64,000 nucleotides of DNA from an uncultured Geobacteraceae bacterium (GTDB taxonomy: Bacteria > Desulfobacterota > Desulfuromonadia > Geobacterales > Pseudopelobacteraceae). A program made the translations under genes and the position numbers. This document shows, one piece after another, positions 1 to 8,711 of this stretch; position 1 is the first letter of the stretch, and each line of letters begins with the position of its first letter. The notes beneath the pieces were generated by a model, which searched no databases, was not told the DNA's origin, and saw only the letters and a program-made list of their open reading frames with translations. The DNA lies in NCBI GenBank assembly GCA_903939115.1, contig CAJAFV010000058.1, positions 62,001 to 126,000 on the forward strand, read 5' to 3'.

Positions 1-309
1 TTTGAAGCCACCTATGCGTTTCATGAAGAATGAGTCCAGATTGGCACTAACAATGGCAATAAATTTGAGCCGCTCCAGAAGTGGAGTGCGAGTTTCTTCG
101 GCTTCGTGCAGAATCCGGCGGTTGAACTCAAGCCAGGTCAATTCACGGTTGAGAAACCATTGGCAGTCGTCGAGATCAAGACTCGGAGTATTCAGAACTA
201 ACGGCGGCTTATTGGCAGATTCTTCCTTGCCGACATCCTTACCTTGTCCGGAAGGAGTTTTGTTTTGTTTGATAGTGTTTATCCTACTGGAAACGGTTGA
301 AGTGGTCAT
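1..309 (-). CDS. ppk1: Polyphosphate kinase 1, N-terminal part (runs off the left edge)
   Basis: Only the first 103 codons are present, read leftward from an ATG at 307-309 and continuing past base 1. After a variable Ser/Lys-rich head of about 50 residues the sequence becomes strongly PPK1-like: [19 protein letters not shown], then TPLLERLKF and ending [10 protein letters not shown], the usual start of the PPK1 N domain. PPK1 reversibly transfers the ATP gamma-phosphate to inorganic polyphosphate. A GGAG about 9 bases upstream supports the start. It is divergent from the small genes at 578. The catalytic histidines lie outside the window, so activity cannot be judged. Confidence 0.93.
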   Translation of the reverse strand, partial: MTTSTVSSRINTIKQNKTPSGQGKDVGKEESANKPPLVLNTPSLDLDDCQWFLNRELTWLEFNRRILHEAEETRTPLLERLKFIAIVSANLDSFFMKRIGGFK

Positions 310-577
310 AGGTTCGGCTCCGGCACATCATGTGATTGATTGCACATAATATCGATGAAAATGAATTTCACAAGTGTTTTTAACGCGTTATCACGGCAAA
401 TAATAATTTACAAATGTAACCAAACATTTACCTCTTCGCAACGTAACTTCAATAATTTACTGCTATATTGTTGTCGATTCAGATTGTACCGTTCACCCGC
501 CATAGGAACTTGGTAATATCCGCTTATTAACAATCCAAAAATATTCTGAAATCTAAAAAAGACAGGGGGCCGTGAAA
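310..577. promoter_or_regulatory. Divergent intergenic region between ppk1 and small genes
   Basis: AT-rich, with no coding signal. On the plus strand an extended -10 TGCTATATT lies at 461-469. A small dyad TTACA-AA-TGTAA lies at 408-419. The extended -10 resembles promoters in front of surface genes elsewhere in the window, but the block upstream of it is not conserved here, so membership in that set is only a suggestion. Confidence 0.4.
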
Positions 578-799
578 ATGAAGCTAAAGACCAAAATTGT
601 TTCAGTAGACTGCAAAAGCTATCGCCCAGGAGATCCTGAATTTGATGCCTTAGCCAGTTTAGTCACGCCACTGCATAAGATCAGGTCTGAACCGAGTGGT
701 AAACAAACATTATACCATGATGAAAATTTTAATTATGGTTGGAAACGGAATGAAAGCGTTAATGATTTATACGCTGGTATTCCATATTTGGCACTATGA
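578..799 (+). CDS. Small hypothetical protein (73 aa)
   Basis: Not recognised. The ATG at 578 is preferred over GTG at 572 because the purine run GGGGG at 565-569 sits 8 bases before the ATG but only 2 before the GTG. The product is a soluble, mixed-charge protein (starts MKLKTKIVSVDCKSYRPGDP) with no signal peptide or membrane segment. It begins a run of four small same-strand genes downstream of the ppk1-divergent promoter. Function unknown. Confidence 0.55.
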   Translation: MKLKTKIVSVDCKSYRPGDPEFDALASLVTPLHKIRSEPSGKQTLYHDENFNYGWKRNESVNDLYAGIPYLAL

Positions 800-826
800 G
801 TCACAAGCATAAACGGGAGATTTAAA

Positions 827-1033
827 ATGATTACTGGTTCCTTGCTTGATCATTCAAGCGACACTCATAAAATTGAAGCTTTATATAAAGCCCTTAGATT
901 GATTGGTGAAATAGATGTTAAACCGGTACATGGTGAAAGCTGGTTTGATGACCTGTATGACGCTGATTACGGTTCGGAATATGAGATACAAAGTGATGAG
1001 AGTTGGATGGATGACCTGGATGAAGCTGCCTGA
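827..1033 (+). CDS. Small acidic hypothetical protein (68 aa)
   Basis: Not recognised. The GGGAG at 815-819 is well placed for the ATG. The second half is very acidic and contains an imperfect internal repeat, ESWFDDLYDA then ESWMDDLDEA, with two near-identical Trp-Asp-Asp-Leu units about 20 residues apart. No cysteines, signal peptide or membrane segment. It lies 27 bases after the previous small gene and is probably co-transcribed. Such acidic small proteins can be regulators, antitoxins or nucleic-acid mimics, but nothing here decides between these. Confidence 0.55.
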   Translation: MITGSLLDHSSDTHKIEALYKALRLIGEIDVKPVHGESWFDDLYDADYGSEYEIQSDESWMDDLDEAA

Positions 1034-1088
1034 AATAGTGCTGGATCAACAACTACAATAATTTGACAATAAAATTGCGAGATACATT

Positions 1089-1283
1089 ATGAAACCAGAT
1101 AATGACTGTTCCGTTTCAAAGTTTGGCACAAATGAATATTATTTATGCAGATCCAAGAACCCTCACGGAGATAATTGTCCGTACATAAGAGACTATTTTC
1201 TTGATAATTTATTATGTTATCACCCTGATAAGCTTGATTTCCCTAAAGGGACCAGAAGAGAACTCAAAACATATGAAAGATGA
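1089..1283 (+). CDS. Small hypothetical protein with four cysteines (64 aa)
   Basis: Not recognised. A GCGAG lies 10 bases before the ATG. The sequence has Cys residues in the patterns NDCSV, YLCRS, DNCPY and LLCYH, which could bind metal, but their spacing matches no family I know. It ends in a basic tail (KGTRRELKTYER). It is third in the run of small genes. Codon use looks ordinary, so a real gene is likely but not certain. Confidence 0.5.
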   Translation: MKPDNDCSVSKFGTNEYYLCRSKNPHGDNCPYIRDYFLDNLLCYHPDKLDFPKGTRRELKTYER

Positions 1284-1424
1284 TGCCTGCCGGACAGTCG
1301 GGCAGACTATCAAGTTGATCCAACGCTTCAAGAAACGAAAATGAGATTTAGGGATAGTATGGCCAACTTTATCCGGTCACATAGCGGCATGACCGCTTTA
1401 CATATCAATTTTGAGGTACTGTGA

Positions 1425-1598
1425 ATGAAATGTCCGAATTGCGACAACAGGAATATAGATGTCTACAATGCACAAGGTTTTACGTCAGTGGAAAGCCCGA
1501 TAAAGGAGTGTGAATGCGGTCATGTTTGGCGCCTGGTACCTCTCCGCGGAGGCAAGCATAAAATAGACATAATTAAGCAATCTCTTGGCTTACCTTGA
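1425..1598 (+). CDS. Small zinc-ribbon protein (57 aa)
   Basis: Short gene read from an ATG at 1425 to TGA at 1596-1598, with GAGG at 1413-1416, 8 bases before the start. It opens MKCPNCDNRNIDVYN and later has KECECGHVW, so a CxxC knuckle is followed about 27 residues later by CxCG, the layout of a one-domain zinc ribbon. Such proteins are usually adaptors or small nucleic-acid binders. Its partner is unknown. It is last in the run of four small genes. Confidence 0.6.
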   Translation: MKCPNCDNRNIDVYNAQGFTSVESPIKECECGHVWRLVPLRGGKHKIDIIKQSLGLP

Positions 1599-1628
1599 AT
1601 ATGGGGTACATGTGCCTCTGTTTAAAAA

Positions 1629-2555
1629 TTATTTATACGCCGGTTCCTTGGCCGGTTTGGGGTGCCATTCCCGGGACATGGTCTGCCCTTCTGCAATCTG
1701 CGCCGGCGTCATTCTGAGTGACAGTTTATCGCGGGACGTTCTAGCTGTTTCGAAACCTCTGGCTACTGCAAGATTATACCAGAGATACCCCAACACAAAA
1801 TCCTGGTGGACTCCGATACCCTGATCATATAATCGACCGAGGCGATACTGGGCCTCAGGGTGCTCCTGCTCAGCAGCCTGTCGATACCAGTGAACGGCAG
1901 CGACAGGATCACTATTCACCCATTCACCCTTTTCGTAAAGTTCTCCCAGGCTGTATTGGGCGTCAGCGTCGCCCTCCTTTGCTGCCTGTTGATACAGTCT
2001 CCTACTCTCCTCTACGGATCGAACGACGCCTTCACCCCGACGGTACATCACACTCATGTTATACAAAGCAGCAGCATAGCCTCGTTTCCCGGCCTGACGG
2101 TATCGACTGAGAGCCTGCTGATAATCCTGAGGCACCCCTTCGCCACGATGATACATTACTCCCAAACTGTATTGGGCCTCGACAATGCCCTGGTCGGCGG
2201 CCTTTTGAAACCACCGGGCAGCTTCAGCAGAATCGGGATCACCGAGTTCACCATGTTGATAGAGTATGCCGAGATTAAACTGGGCCGCCGCTTGTCCCTG
2301 CTCTGCCGCCTTCCGGTACCATTTGACCGCTTCTTTGGCATTTCTGATGACGCCAAGACCTTTGTCTAACATCACACCCAGGTTGTACTGAGCGTCACTA
2401 TTTCCGGTTTCGGCCAACGGTTTGATTTCCTGAAGCGCCGCTTGATAATCTTTCTTCTCAAAATACCGGGTAGCGGCGGACATGTCGGCTCCAGCATGCA
2501 AAGGGACGCCGAAAAGAAAAGTACAGCAGAGAATGAAGAGGGTGGAATATGACAT
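1629..2555 (-). CDS. Secreted Sel1-like repeat (SLR/TPR) protein
   Basis: The protein is 308 aa from the ATG at 2555, chosen because a GAGGAG sits just upstream on the minus strand; a longer frame exists upstream but lacks a site. A signal peptide (SYSTLFILCCTFLFGVPLHA) is followed by about six 36-residue Sel1 repeats with signatures such as AQYNLGVMLDKGLGV, AQFNLGILYQHGE and AQYSLGELYEKGE. Sel1 repeats form alpha-solenoids that scaffold protein complexes, so a periplasmic or envelope adaptor is likely. It is divergent from the response regulator at 2783. No enzyme domain. Confidence 0.85.
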   Translation of the reverse strand: MSYSTLFILCCTFLFGVPLHAGADMSAATRYFEKKDYQAALQEIKPLAETGNSDAQYNLGVMLDKGLGVIRNAKEAVKWYRKAAEQGQAAAQFNLGILYQHGELGDPDSAEAARWFQKAADQGIVEAQYSLGVMYHRGEGVPQDYQQALSRYRQAGKRGYAAALYNMSVMYRRGEGVVRSVEESRRLYQQAAKEGDADAQYSLGELYEKGEWVNSDPVAAVHWYRQAAEQEHPEAQYRLGRLYDQGIGVHQDFVLGYLWYNLAVARGFETARTSRDKLSLRMTPAQIAEGQTMSREWHPKPAKEPAYK

Positions 2556-2782
2556 ATGTGCTCCTCTGCTATTTGATATCGTAAAAGCGTGCACGATAAT
2601 CCATTTTTCACAGAGAGGCACTCTACAAGGTGGTTAGCTGTCAGCACAAGAAATTTTTTTGCTTTTTTGTCTGATAAACATTGAGCCACAATGTAACAAA
2701 GACTTTTCGGCGCTGTAATATGTTCGTGACATGAGTGTGGTATGCTGAACAGCATGCTTGAATTCCTGCGCGAGAGAATACC
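2556..2782. promoter_or_regulatory. Divergent promoter region, SLR gene and response regulator
   Basis: Non-coding. On the plus strand there are two TGTAAYA half-sites, TGTAACA at 2692-2698 and TGTAATA at 2714-2720. These are followed by TGACAT and a possible -10 TATGCT at 2741-2746, 37 bases before the regulator start. A similar order (TGTAACA, TGACAT, TATGCT) occurs upstream of the exopolysaccharide cluster near 15955-15982. Confidence 0.4.
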
Positions 2783-3469
2783 ATGAAAACAATATTGATT
2801 ATCGAAGATGAATTGGACCTGGCAGAACTATTGGCCTTCAACCTTGAAAAAGAAGGCTATTCTACTTCATGCATACATGATGGGAAACTTGGCCTAGAAA
2901 GGGCCCAAGCGGAGCTTCCTGATCTTATTTTGCTGGACCAGATGCTGCCGGGCATGCTTGGAACAGAGATCTGCAAGGCACTTCGCAAGGACAAGCGCAC
3001 TACTCATACACCTATCATCATGATAACAGCAAAAAGTGAAGAAATAGACCGGGTGGTCGGCTTTGAGGTTGGAGCAGACGATTACATTGCCAAACCGTTT
3101 TCAATTCGCGAGGTATTATTGAGGGTCAAAGCCGTCATGAGGCGTCTGGAACATGACAGTACTGCTTTGCTTACGGCCCCTGACCTGCTTGCAATTGGTG
3201 ATATTGTTATCGATATAAAGAGTCACACGGTAATAAGTGCCGGAAAAGTGCTTGATCTCACCAGCACCGAGTTCAAGCTGTTACTGTTTCTGGCGGAAAA
3301 AAGAGGCTATGTCCAGAGTCGAGATCAGCTACTGGAGAATGTCTGGAGTTATGACAACAACTGTGACACAAGGACGGTAGACACTCACTTAACTCGTCTG
3401 CGCCGTAAACTTGGACCTCCCGGTGATGTCATTAAGACCGTTCGCGGCTTTGGCTATAAAGTTGAATAG
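2783..3469 (+). CDS. OmpR/PhoB-family response regulator
   Basis: The protein is 228 aa with a complete receiver followed by a winged-helix effector domain. In the receiver, acidic residues E8-D9, phospho-acceptor D52 (LILLDQMLPG), T82 and K104 (AKPFS) are all present. The C-terminal half has the PhoB-type DNA-binding signature: LTSTEFKLLLFLAEKRG, then DTRTVDTHLTRLRRKLG and KTVRGFGYKVE. No sensor kinase is adjacent. It faces the exopolysaccharide cluster tail to tail with 14 bases between ends. Control of that cluster is plausible from position only. Confidence 0.92.
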   Translation: MKTILIIEDELDLAELLAFNLEKEGYSTSCIHDGKLGLERAQAELPDLILLDQMLPGMLGTEICKALRKDKRTTHTPIIMITAKSEEIDRVVGFEVGADDYIAKPFSIREVLLRVKAVMRRLEHDSTALLTAPDLLAIGDIVIDIKSHTVISAGKVLDLTSTEFKLLLFLAEKRGYVQSRDQLLENVWSYDNNCDTRTVDTHLTRLRRKLGPPGDVIKTVRGFGYKVE

Positions 3470-3483
3470 TAATGATTTTCCGA

Positions 3484-4500
3484 TCAACCGCTTCTCTGTG
3501 AGCCCGAGCGAGTAACAATATGCGAAGCTGCCTTATGGCGGTTTAGCATAAGTCCGAGTAATTTATCCTCAGGCAGGAGACTGATCGCTCTTTTGATGTC
3601 CTTTGTCGAGGAATTTCCTTCTTGTATAACCAGCAAAATGTTGTCAACCAGTGGTGAAAATACAAGGGTGTCTGCCCCGGCAAAAGTTGATTGCATGTCA
3701 AAGATAACAAACCTATTCGGATACCGTGTCTTCATGTCAGTAACCAACTCCTTCATGCGTGGCGAGCCAAGCAATTCGCTGCTGTCCCTGATGGTCCTGC
3801 CGCCTGAAATCAATGTAATTTTCTCGACTCCCGGCCAGGTAAAAAGTTCCGGGAGAGGAACGTCATCCAGCAAATAGTTGATAAGACCTTTGTCACTCTG
3901 ATACCCCAATCTTTTGTGAATGTCCTGTTGCTGCAGATCACAATCAACTAGCAGTACGGTCTGCTGGAACTCCTTTGCCATTATGAATGCCAGGTTGATA
4001 GCTGTGGTTGTCTTACCTTCTCCTGGCAGGACGCTGGTAACCATAAGTGTATTCCCGTTAGAGCTCTTCATACGCTCAAGAATACGTGCCCTGATTACTT
4101 TATATGAATCAATAGTAGCCATATCTCCTTCAAAAGCGATACAGCGATTGGTTTGAAGCGTTTCAGGATCAAGCGTAACAGACCGCGAAGTTGAATAACT
4201 GGGAGAATGCCAGCCCAATTTGGTCAGGTCAACCACCTCTGCCGTGTGAGGTTCAGCTTCGTTATCAGTACTATCTGCCGTATGTTCAGGCAGATACTTC
4301 CAGTCAACATCCAAAAAAGTTGAAACATCTTCGACCGTAAAGGGCTCGTTAATCAATTCGGACTGTTCGATAACTTCCGCTTGACGTTCCTCTGCCACGG
4401 AACATTGCTCTACTAATAGGCATTCAACCTCTACCAGGCATTCCCCTGCCAACGGTGCACTGCTCTCTTGTGATATTTTTGCTTTAACTTTTATTGCCAT
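3484..4500 (-). CDS. Exopolysaccharide-locus BY-kinase-like P-loop ATPase
   Basis: The protein is 338 aa with a variable, acidic N-terminal half of about 145 residues. A CpsD/CapB-type ATPase domain follows: Walker A PGEGKTTT (159-166), Walker A' LLVDCDL near 183-189, and a Walker B-like strand FVIFDM near residue 240. Such kinases act with Wzz-type chain-length proteins to control polysaccharide polymerisation, and the Wzz gene is 45 bases upstream. The C-terminus (ASHIVTRSGSQRSG) lacks the Tyr cluster that BY-kinases autophosphorylate, so signalling may differ. It is the last gene of the cluster. Family resemblance is to the PEP-CTERM-associated tyrosine autokinases. Confidence 0.85.
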   Translation of the reverse strand: MAIKVKAKISQESSAPLAGECLVEVECLLVEQCSVAEERQAEVIEQSELINEPFTVEDVSTFLDVDWKYLPEHTADSTDNEAEPHTAEVVDLTKLGWHSPSYSTSRSVTLDPETLQTNRCIAFEGDMATIDSYKVIRARILERMKSSNGNTLMVTSVLPGEGKTTTAINLAFIMAKEFQQTVLLVDCDLQQQDIHKRLGYQSDKGLINYLLDDVPLPELFTWPGVEKITLISGGRTIRDSSELLGSPRMKELVTDMKTRYPNRFVIFDMQSTFAGADTLVFSPLVDNILLVIQEGNSSTKDIKRAISLLPEDKLLGLMLNRHKAASHIVTRSGSQRSG

Positions 4501-4545
4501 ACCGTACTCCCCTAAAATCGTTGTGCCTCTGTATGTACATTCTCA

Positions 4546-6117
4546 CTACGGCGTTGCAGTGCCCATTTTCCGCATCAACTTGGCCCAGAAAACATCGAGA
4601 TCCATTATCAGGAAATGGAATAAAGCCACAAACACTAAAAATGAAATAAACACACCTAAAAATATCAAGCGTTTGCGCTTGCGTGAGGTGGCCAGGTCGA
4701 GCTCTGTTTTGATTTCAGGAATTGCACCGAGTACCGGAAATCTGGTCGCCCTGGCAAGTTCCTCAATACTATATACTGAACCGTCGCTCGTTTCCTTGAG
4801 AGCAGCCGCACCACAACCTGAGCCGATTCCAAGGACTAAACCGATTAAAATAATAGCCGGAATATTAGGACTGATCGGCTTTTCCGGTAAACGGGCCGCA
4901 TCAATGAGGGTAAAGCGTTCTCCCAGCTGCTCTTTTTCAAGGCCGTTGGCAACGCGAGCTTCCATGAATTTTCTGGAAAGATCGTCATTTTTCATCTGAA
5001 GACTGTTTCTCTCAGAAATCATCGCCTTATACCCCTCTTCAACGCGAGGGCTCGCTTCAATCCGTTTGCGGAAACTTTCACGTTTCAGAGAGTAATCATC
5101 AAGTTGCCGTTTGACGGAAGCGATATCGCTCCTGTTTGAGGCAAGTTGAGATTGCAGGTTTAAATAGGACGGATTATCCGGCTTGCCTTCGGGCGTTTCA
5201 CGATTGGTTCCCCGGAGTTGTTTAGTCAGCTCTGAAATTTCACTTTTTGCTTTGATGACATCAGGATGTTTATCGGAAAGGCGGCTTTTCAGATCAACCA
5301 ACCGGACCCGCAGCTCGCTCAGACGAGTTTTATCCTGGTTGGCTGAATCGGTTGGAATTGCGCTGAGCTCTGACTGGAGGTAGCTCTCCTTTTCCCGCAA
5401 TGAACGCAGCTGCTCGTTAGCCTGCCTGACATCACGGTCTAGACTGTCGAGCGTCTGCAGATTGAGCTGGTTGAGCTCCGGCAAAGTATTCAGGTTCCGC
5501 TGCTTGTACGCTGCTATTCGTGAATCGATAACAGCCAGTTCCGTCTGGACACTTTTCATTTCGTCTTCCATGAAATGTGCCGTTCCGGTTGACTGCTTCT
5601 GACGAACCTGTAGATTTTCAGAGAGATAGAGTGAGGATAATTCATTCGTAATCTGTTGTACAACGGCCGGATTGGTACCGTCGTACGAAACCGAAAAAGC
5701 TATGGTTGCCTGAGCTGCCTGTCCGGAGCGAGGATCTTTAACATCGGCATTGATGGTACTGAATTTAATATCCTTGCGCATTTTTGCAACAACTTCTTCA
5801 ATCGGCTTTTTCTTTTTAATATCTGCGTAAAGATTAAACCGGTTTATTATTTCCAACAGCCGGGTAGTGCCGATAATCTTCTGATTGATCGACTGTAAGC
5901 GCTGGTCGGCGTAACTGGTCACATTGGCCGAAACGTACTCTTTCGGAATCTCCTGATCTTCGATCAGGATGGTTGACGTCGAGCGGTATTTAGGTGGTAT
6001 CAGAAATGCCGTCACCGTAGCGAGCAGGAAAATAGCCAGAAATGGTGCGACTACGTACCATTTTCTTCTTTTGACGATGGCAAGCATATCAGAAATGCCT
6101 ACATTATTTTGTTCCAT
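4546..6117 (-). CDS. Wzz-type polysaccharide chain-length determinant (exosortase-associated)
   Basis: The protein is 523 aa. The N-terminal Wzz domain has the first membrane helix at about 19-42 (WYVVAPFLAIFLLATVTAF) followed by PPKYRSTSTILIEDQEIP, typical of the PEP-CTERM-locus chain-length family. A long periplasmic coiled coil runs from about 170 to 390 with heptad-rich Gln/Glu/Arg/Leu. Further membrane segments lie near 415-440 and 485-510. It sets chain length and couples the cytoplasmic ATPase (next gene) to export. It sits between the outer-membrane barrel gene and the ATPase, all in one direction with short gaps, consistent with one operon. Confidence 0.9.
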   Translation of the reverse strand: MEQNNVGISDMLAIVKRRKWYVVAPFLAIFLLATVTAFLIPPKYRSTSTILIEDQEIPKEYVSANVTSYADQRLQSINQKIIGTTRLLEIINRFNLYADIKKKKPIEEVVAKMRKDIKFSTINADVKDPRSGQAAQATIAFSVSYDGTNPAVVQQITNELSSLYLSENLQVRQKQSTGTAHFMEDEMKSVQTELAVIDSRIAAYKQRNLNTLPELNQLNLQTLDSLDRDVRQANEQLRSLREKESYLQSELSAIPTDSANQDKTRLSELRVRLVDLKSRLSDKHPDVIKAKSEISELTKQLRGTNRETPEGKPDNPSYLNLQSQLASNRSDIASVKRQLDDYSLKRESFRKRIEASPRVEEGYKAMISERNSLQMKNDDLSRKFMEARVANGLEKEQLGERFTLIDAARLPEKPISPNIPAIILIGLVLGIGSGCGAAALKETSDGSVYSIEELARATRFPVLGAIPEIKTELDLATSRKRKRLIFLGVFISFLVFVALFHFLIMDLDVFWAKLMRKMGTATP

Positions 6118-6147
6118 GAAAACCTCACTGATTAAATAATAAACGAG

Positions 6148-7356
6148 CTACGGGATAAACGGATATTTAGCTGTTGCCCTTACCATTACTCTGTTCTGAG
6201 ACACCGTCATATCGTCGAGGGCGTAATTGACCGTGTAATAGGCATACTGGAAGCCGATATCGAAATATTTCGATATCTTGTATGTGAAGTCGGCGGTCAG
6301 GTTGAGCACCCGGTCATTGACACCTTGCGACGAATATTGACCGCTGTCCGCCTGATTAATGTTGTATGCTGCCGCACATTGGGCTGTAGCCTTGTCACTG
6401 AGGTTACGCCCCAGAGTAAGACCGAAAGATGTCGTTTGCACTGCACCGACCTGTCCTGAAGCTGCAGAGAAGTTGTGAGCAAAGGAAAAAGCTCCAAAGC
6501 CCTGTTCTGCGGTATAGTTGAGCGTGGTAGAGCCGATCGCGCCCCATGAACCGTTGCTCACCTTTGAAGGTGTCACAAACGTAGAATGGATATATTGTCC
6601 ACCTGCAGAGAGGTTTATAGAGAGCTGTTCGTTAATGCTTCTGCTCGCCCCGGCACTGATTGTGTAATTGTCATTATTTGAATCGTGATAGAGAGACCTG
6701 CTGAAATTTGTGTTGAAAGTTCCTTTCAAGCGAGGCATTAATTCATCTAAAGCCTTTGAATACACCAGACCAGTCGAATGAACACGGCGGGATTGAGAAG
6801 CTTGATTGTCATAATCTTCTTGATTAAATGAGTACGACAGAGATGCGGAGGTCGTTTCATCGAGGAGTCTTCTTACATTACCTGAATACTGATAGGTATC
6901 ACTTCCTGAAATAGTTGGCAGCCCTGTAGTCGTGTTGAGAGTATCGGGGCGTGTGTTCCGGATATAGGCGACATTCAAGCCAAGGTCATCTCGTTGTGTA
7001 ATTTTGTTCGCCAGTTGTCCCGTATACTGGTAATCCGTGGCGGCAACACCTGCTGTTCGCGCATAATCGTGCCAACTGAATCCCGCCAAAAGATCAATAT
7101 TAAGGCGTTCCGAACTACGTGACAAAGCCAACCCGGGCGTAATAGTCGTAATAAAGTCTTTCTTCTTGTTACCTGCCGTGAGGAAAACATTGTCATTGAA
7201 TTCCTCTTTCAATTCGCAGGAGGGGCTCAGTTTTATTTCGGCGGCATATACTGTATGGCAATATATGGCAGGTGACAAAAAAGCTCCTGCCACAAACAAG
7301 CGACGCAAAAAAGAGACGTTTATCAGGCTCTGAAACTGGATATTAAAAATATTCAT
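6148..7356 (-). CDS. Outer-membrane beta-barrel protein of the exosortase/EPS locus
   Basis: The protein is 402 aa. An N-terminal signal ends near YCHTVYAAE. The rest consists of alternating short strands rich in Tyr, Ser, Asn and Thr, such as TISAGASRSINEQLSINLS, and it ends on an amphipathic strand, as in the beta-barrel porin families found at PEP-CTERM/EPS loci. It is likely an outer-membrane channel or docking barrel for the polysaccharide. The start lies only 12 bases after the stop of the export-protein gene and has no good ribosome site, suggesting translational coupling. Confidence 0.8.
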   Translation of the reverse strand: MNIFNIQFQSLINVSFLRRLFVAGAFLSPAIYCHTVYAAEIKLSPSCELKEEFNDNVFLTAGNKKKDFITTITPGLALSRSSERLNIDLLAGFSWHDYARTAGVAATDYQYTGQLANKITQRDDLGLNVAYIRNTRPDTLNTTTGLPTISGSDTYQYSGNVRRLLDETTSASLSYSFNQEDYDNQASQSRRVHSTGLVYSKALDELMPRLKGTFNTNFSRSLYHDSNNDNYTISAGASRSINEQLSINLSAGGQYIHSTFVTPSKVSNGSWGAIGSTTLNYTAEQGFGAFSFAHNFSAASGQVGAVQTTSFGLTLGRNLSDKATAQCAAAYNINQADSGQYSSQGVNDRVLNLTADFTYKISKYFDIGFQYAYYTVNYALDDMTVSQNRVMVRATAKYPFIP

Positions 7357-7368
7357 ATATGCAATCGG

Positions 7369-8568
7369 TTACGGGACTACAATAACATCGCCACGTTTAA
7401 GCATGATATTATCGTCCAGATATGTACCGGATACAACTTTTGAATACCGGAATGAATAGACAACAGTTCGATCGTTATTCTGCCTGAATATCTTTATGTC
7501 GTCTTTGTCGGCAAAAAGATTCAATCCACCTGCCATGGAGAGTGCCTGTAATACCGATGTATTTGAAACCAATATCTGACGCCCGGGGTTATTGACCTTT
7601 CCAATGATATAGACGACGAGACTGTTGGACTGCTTGACATCAACAGAAATATCCGTATCTACAACATATGTAGAGAGCTTTTCAACAAACTCCTGTTTCA
7701 ATTGGAGTACCGATTTGCCGCCGGCCACGATCTCTCCAATGAGTGGGAATTGAATTTTGCCGTCGGGAAGAACAACAGCGGTTCTGGTGAGCGACTCATC
7801 ACGCCAGACCGAAATGCCGATAACATCGCCCGGTCCTATGATGTAATCCTGCCCGAGAAGTATCGGTGAGTTTTTAAGTTCCATCGGAGGAATCGCAGGT
7901 CTGTTATCATGCAGTCCCACCAGAGACAAAACATTCTGCCATGAAGAAGGTTGTTGGATTTGTTGTGTGGTAGCCGGAGCCGTTGACGACGCACGCAGAG
8001 ATCTAGCTTTGTCTGCGGCGATTATCTCCTCAGCAGCCCTTAGATCAGCAATACGTTTAAGTTCGGCTTTCTCGGCAGCCAGACGCAGCCGTTCAGCCTT
8101 TTCGGCCGCTATTTTTTCTTCAGCGAAACGGATCTGCTCAGTTTTTTTAGACGCCATTTGTTCCAGTTCAATCTTCTCTGCCTTTAATTTATCAAGGGCA
8201 GCATTTTCATCTACACTACGATTTTGTTCTGAACCATTGACTGCTGGCTCCTCTGCAGCAACCGTCTCCGCTGTTGCTGTAATGGCCGGGATTTTTGAGG
8301 ATTTGATTTCAGGAGCTATTTCTGCGGGCGTCTGTTCAATGGAGGCTGAGACTACAGGAGTTTCACGGTCAAGTCCTATCAATACACGTAAGCGCTTCCA
8401 TGTTGACGAAGACTGATCAGTGCTGCTTATTGTAACAGCCTCACCGGACGATTCGTTATCTTGAATCACTTCAACCTGGTCAGCATTTGATGTGAAGGGG
8501 AGTGCCAGACACATCAGGAGAACAAATAGCGTTAACGTGCGTAGCGACTGAAAAATCAATTTTGGCAT
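7369..8568 (-). CDS. Wza-like polysaccharide export protein with coiled-coil insert
   Basis: The protein is 399 aa from the ATG at 8568; an in-frame TTG at 8619 would extend it but buries the signal sequence (LTLFVLLMCLALPFTSNA). It ends with a polysaccharide-export domain (GQDYIIGPGDVIGISVWRDE, then LPDGKIQFPLIGEIVAGG) and an SLBB domain (VVYIIGKVNNPGRQIL). Unlike most Wza proteins it has no lipobox. An Ala/Glu/Lys-rich coiled coil of about 75 residues is inserted before the export domain and is flanked by two copies of a short motif (STWKRLRVLIGLDRETP and SSWQNVLSLVGLHDNRP). It provides the outer-membrane or periplasmic export conduit. Confidence 0.88.
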   Translation of the reverse strand: MPKLIFQSLRTLTLFVLLMCLALPFTSNADQVEVIQDNESSGEAVTISSTDQSSSTWKRLRVLIGLDRETPVVSASIEQTPAEIAPEIKSSKIPAITATAETVAAEEPAVNGSEQNRSVDENAALDKLKAEKIELEQMASKKTEQIRFAEEKIAAEKAERLRLAAEKAELKRIADLRAAEEIIAADKARSLRASSTAPATTQQIQQPSSWQNVLSLVGLHDNRPAIPPMELKNSPILLGQDYIIGPGDVIGISVWRDESLTRTAVVLPDGKIQFPLIGEIVAGGKSVLQLKQEFVEKLSTYVVDTDISVDVKQSNSLVVYIIGKVNNPGRQILVSNTSVLQALSMAGGLNLFADKDDIKIFRQNNDRTVVYSFRYSKVVSGTYLDDNIMLKRGDVIVVP

Positions 8569-8711
8569 AAGGTTCGTACTCGCATGTATGAATTCTGGAG
8601 CATATAAATAATTCTGCAATATAGCATTTGATTCTTACAACCGTATGTCGGTTGTGTGAATATTTCATGAAGAAGCAGATGAATGCTTTTAAAAATTAAA
8701 CATAAAAGCAC

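Noticed and set aside
2-349. Plus-strand open frame of 115 codons at the left edge
   Set aside because: It is the antisense of the ppk1 N-terminus, whose minus-strand translation gives the conserved [12 protein letters not shown] signature.
1860-2369. Plus-strand frame of 169 codons
   Set aside because: It lies wholly antisense to the Sel1-repeat gene, with no ribosome site or recognisable domain.
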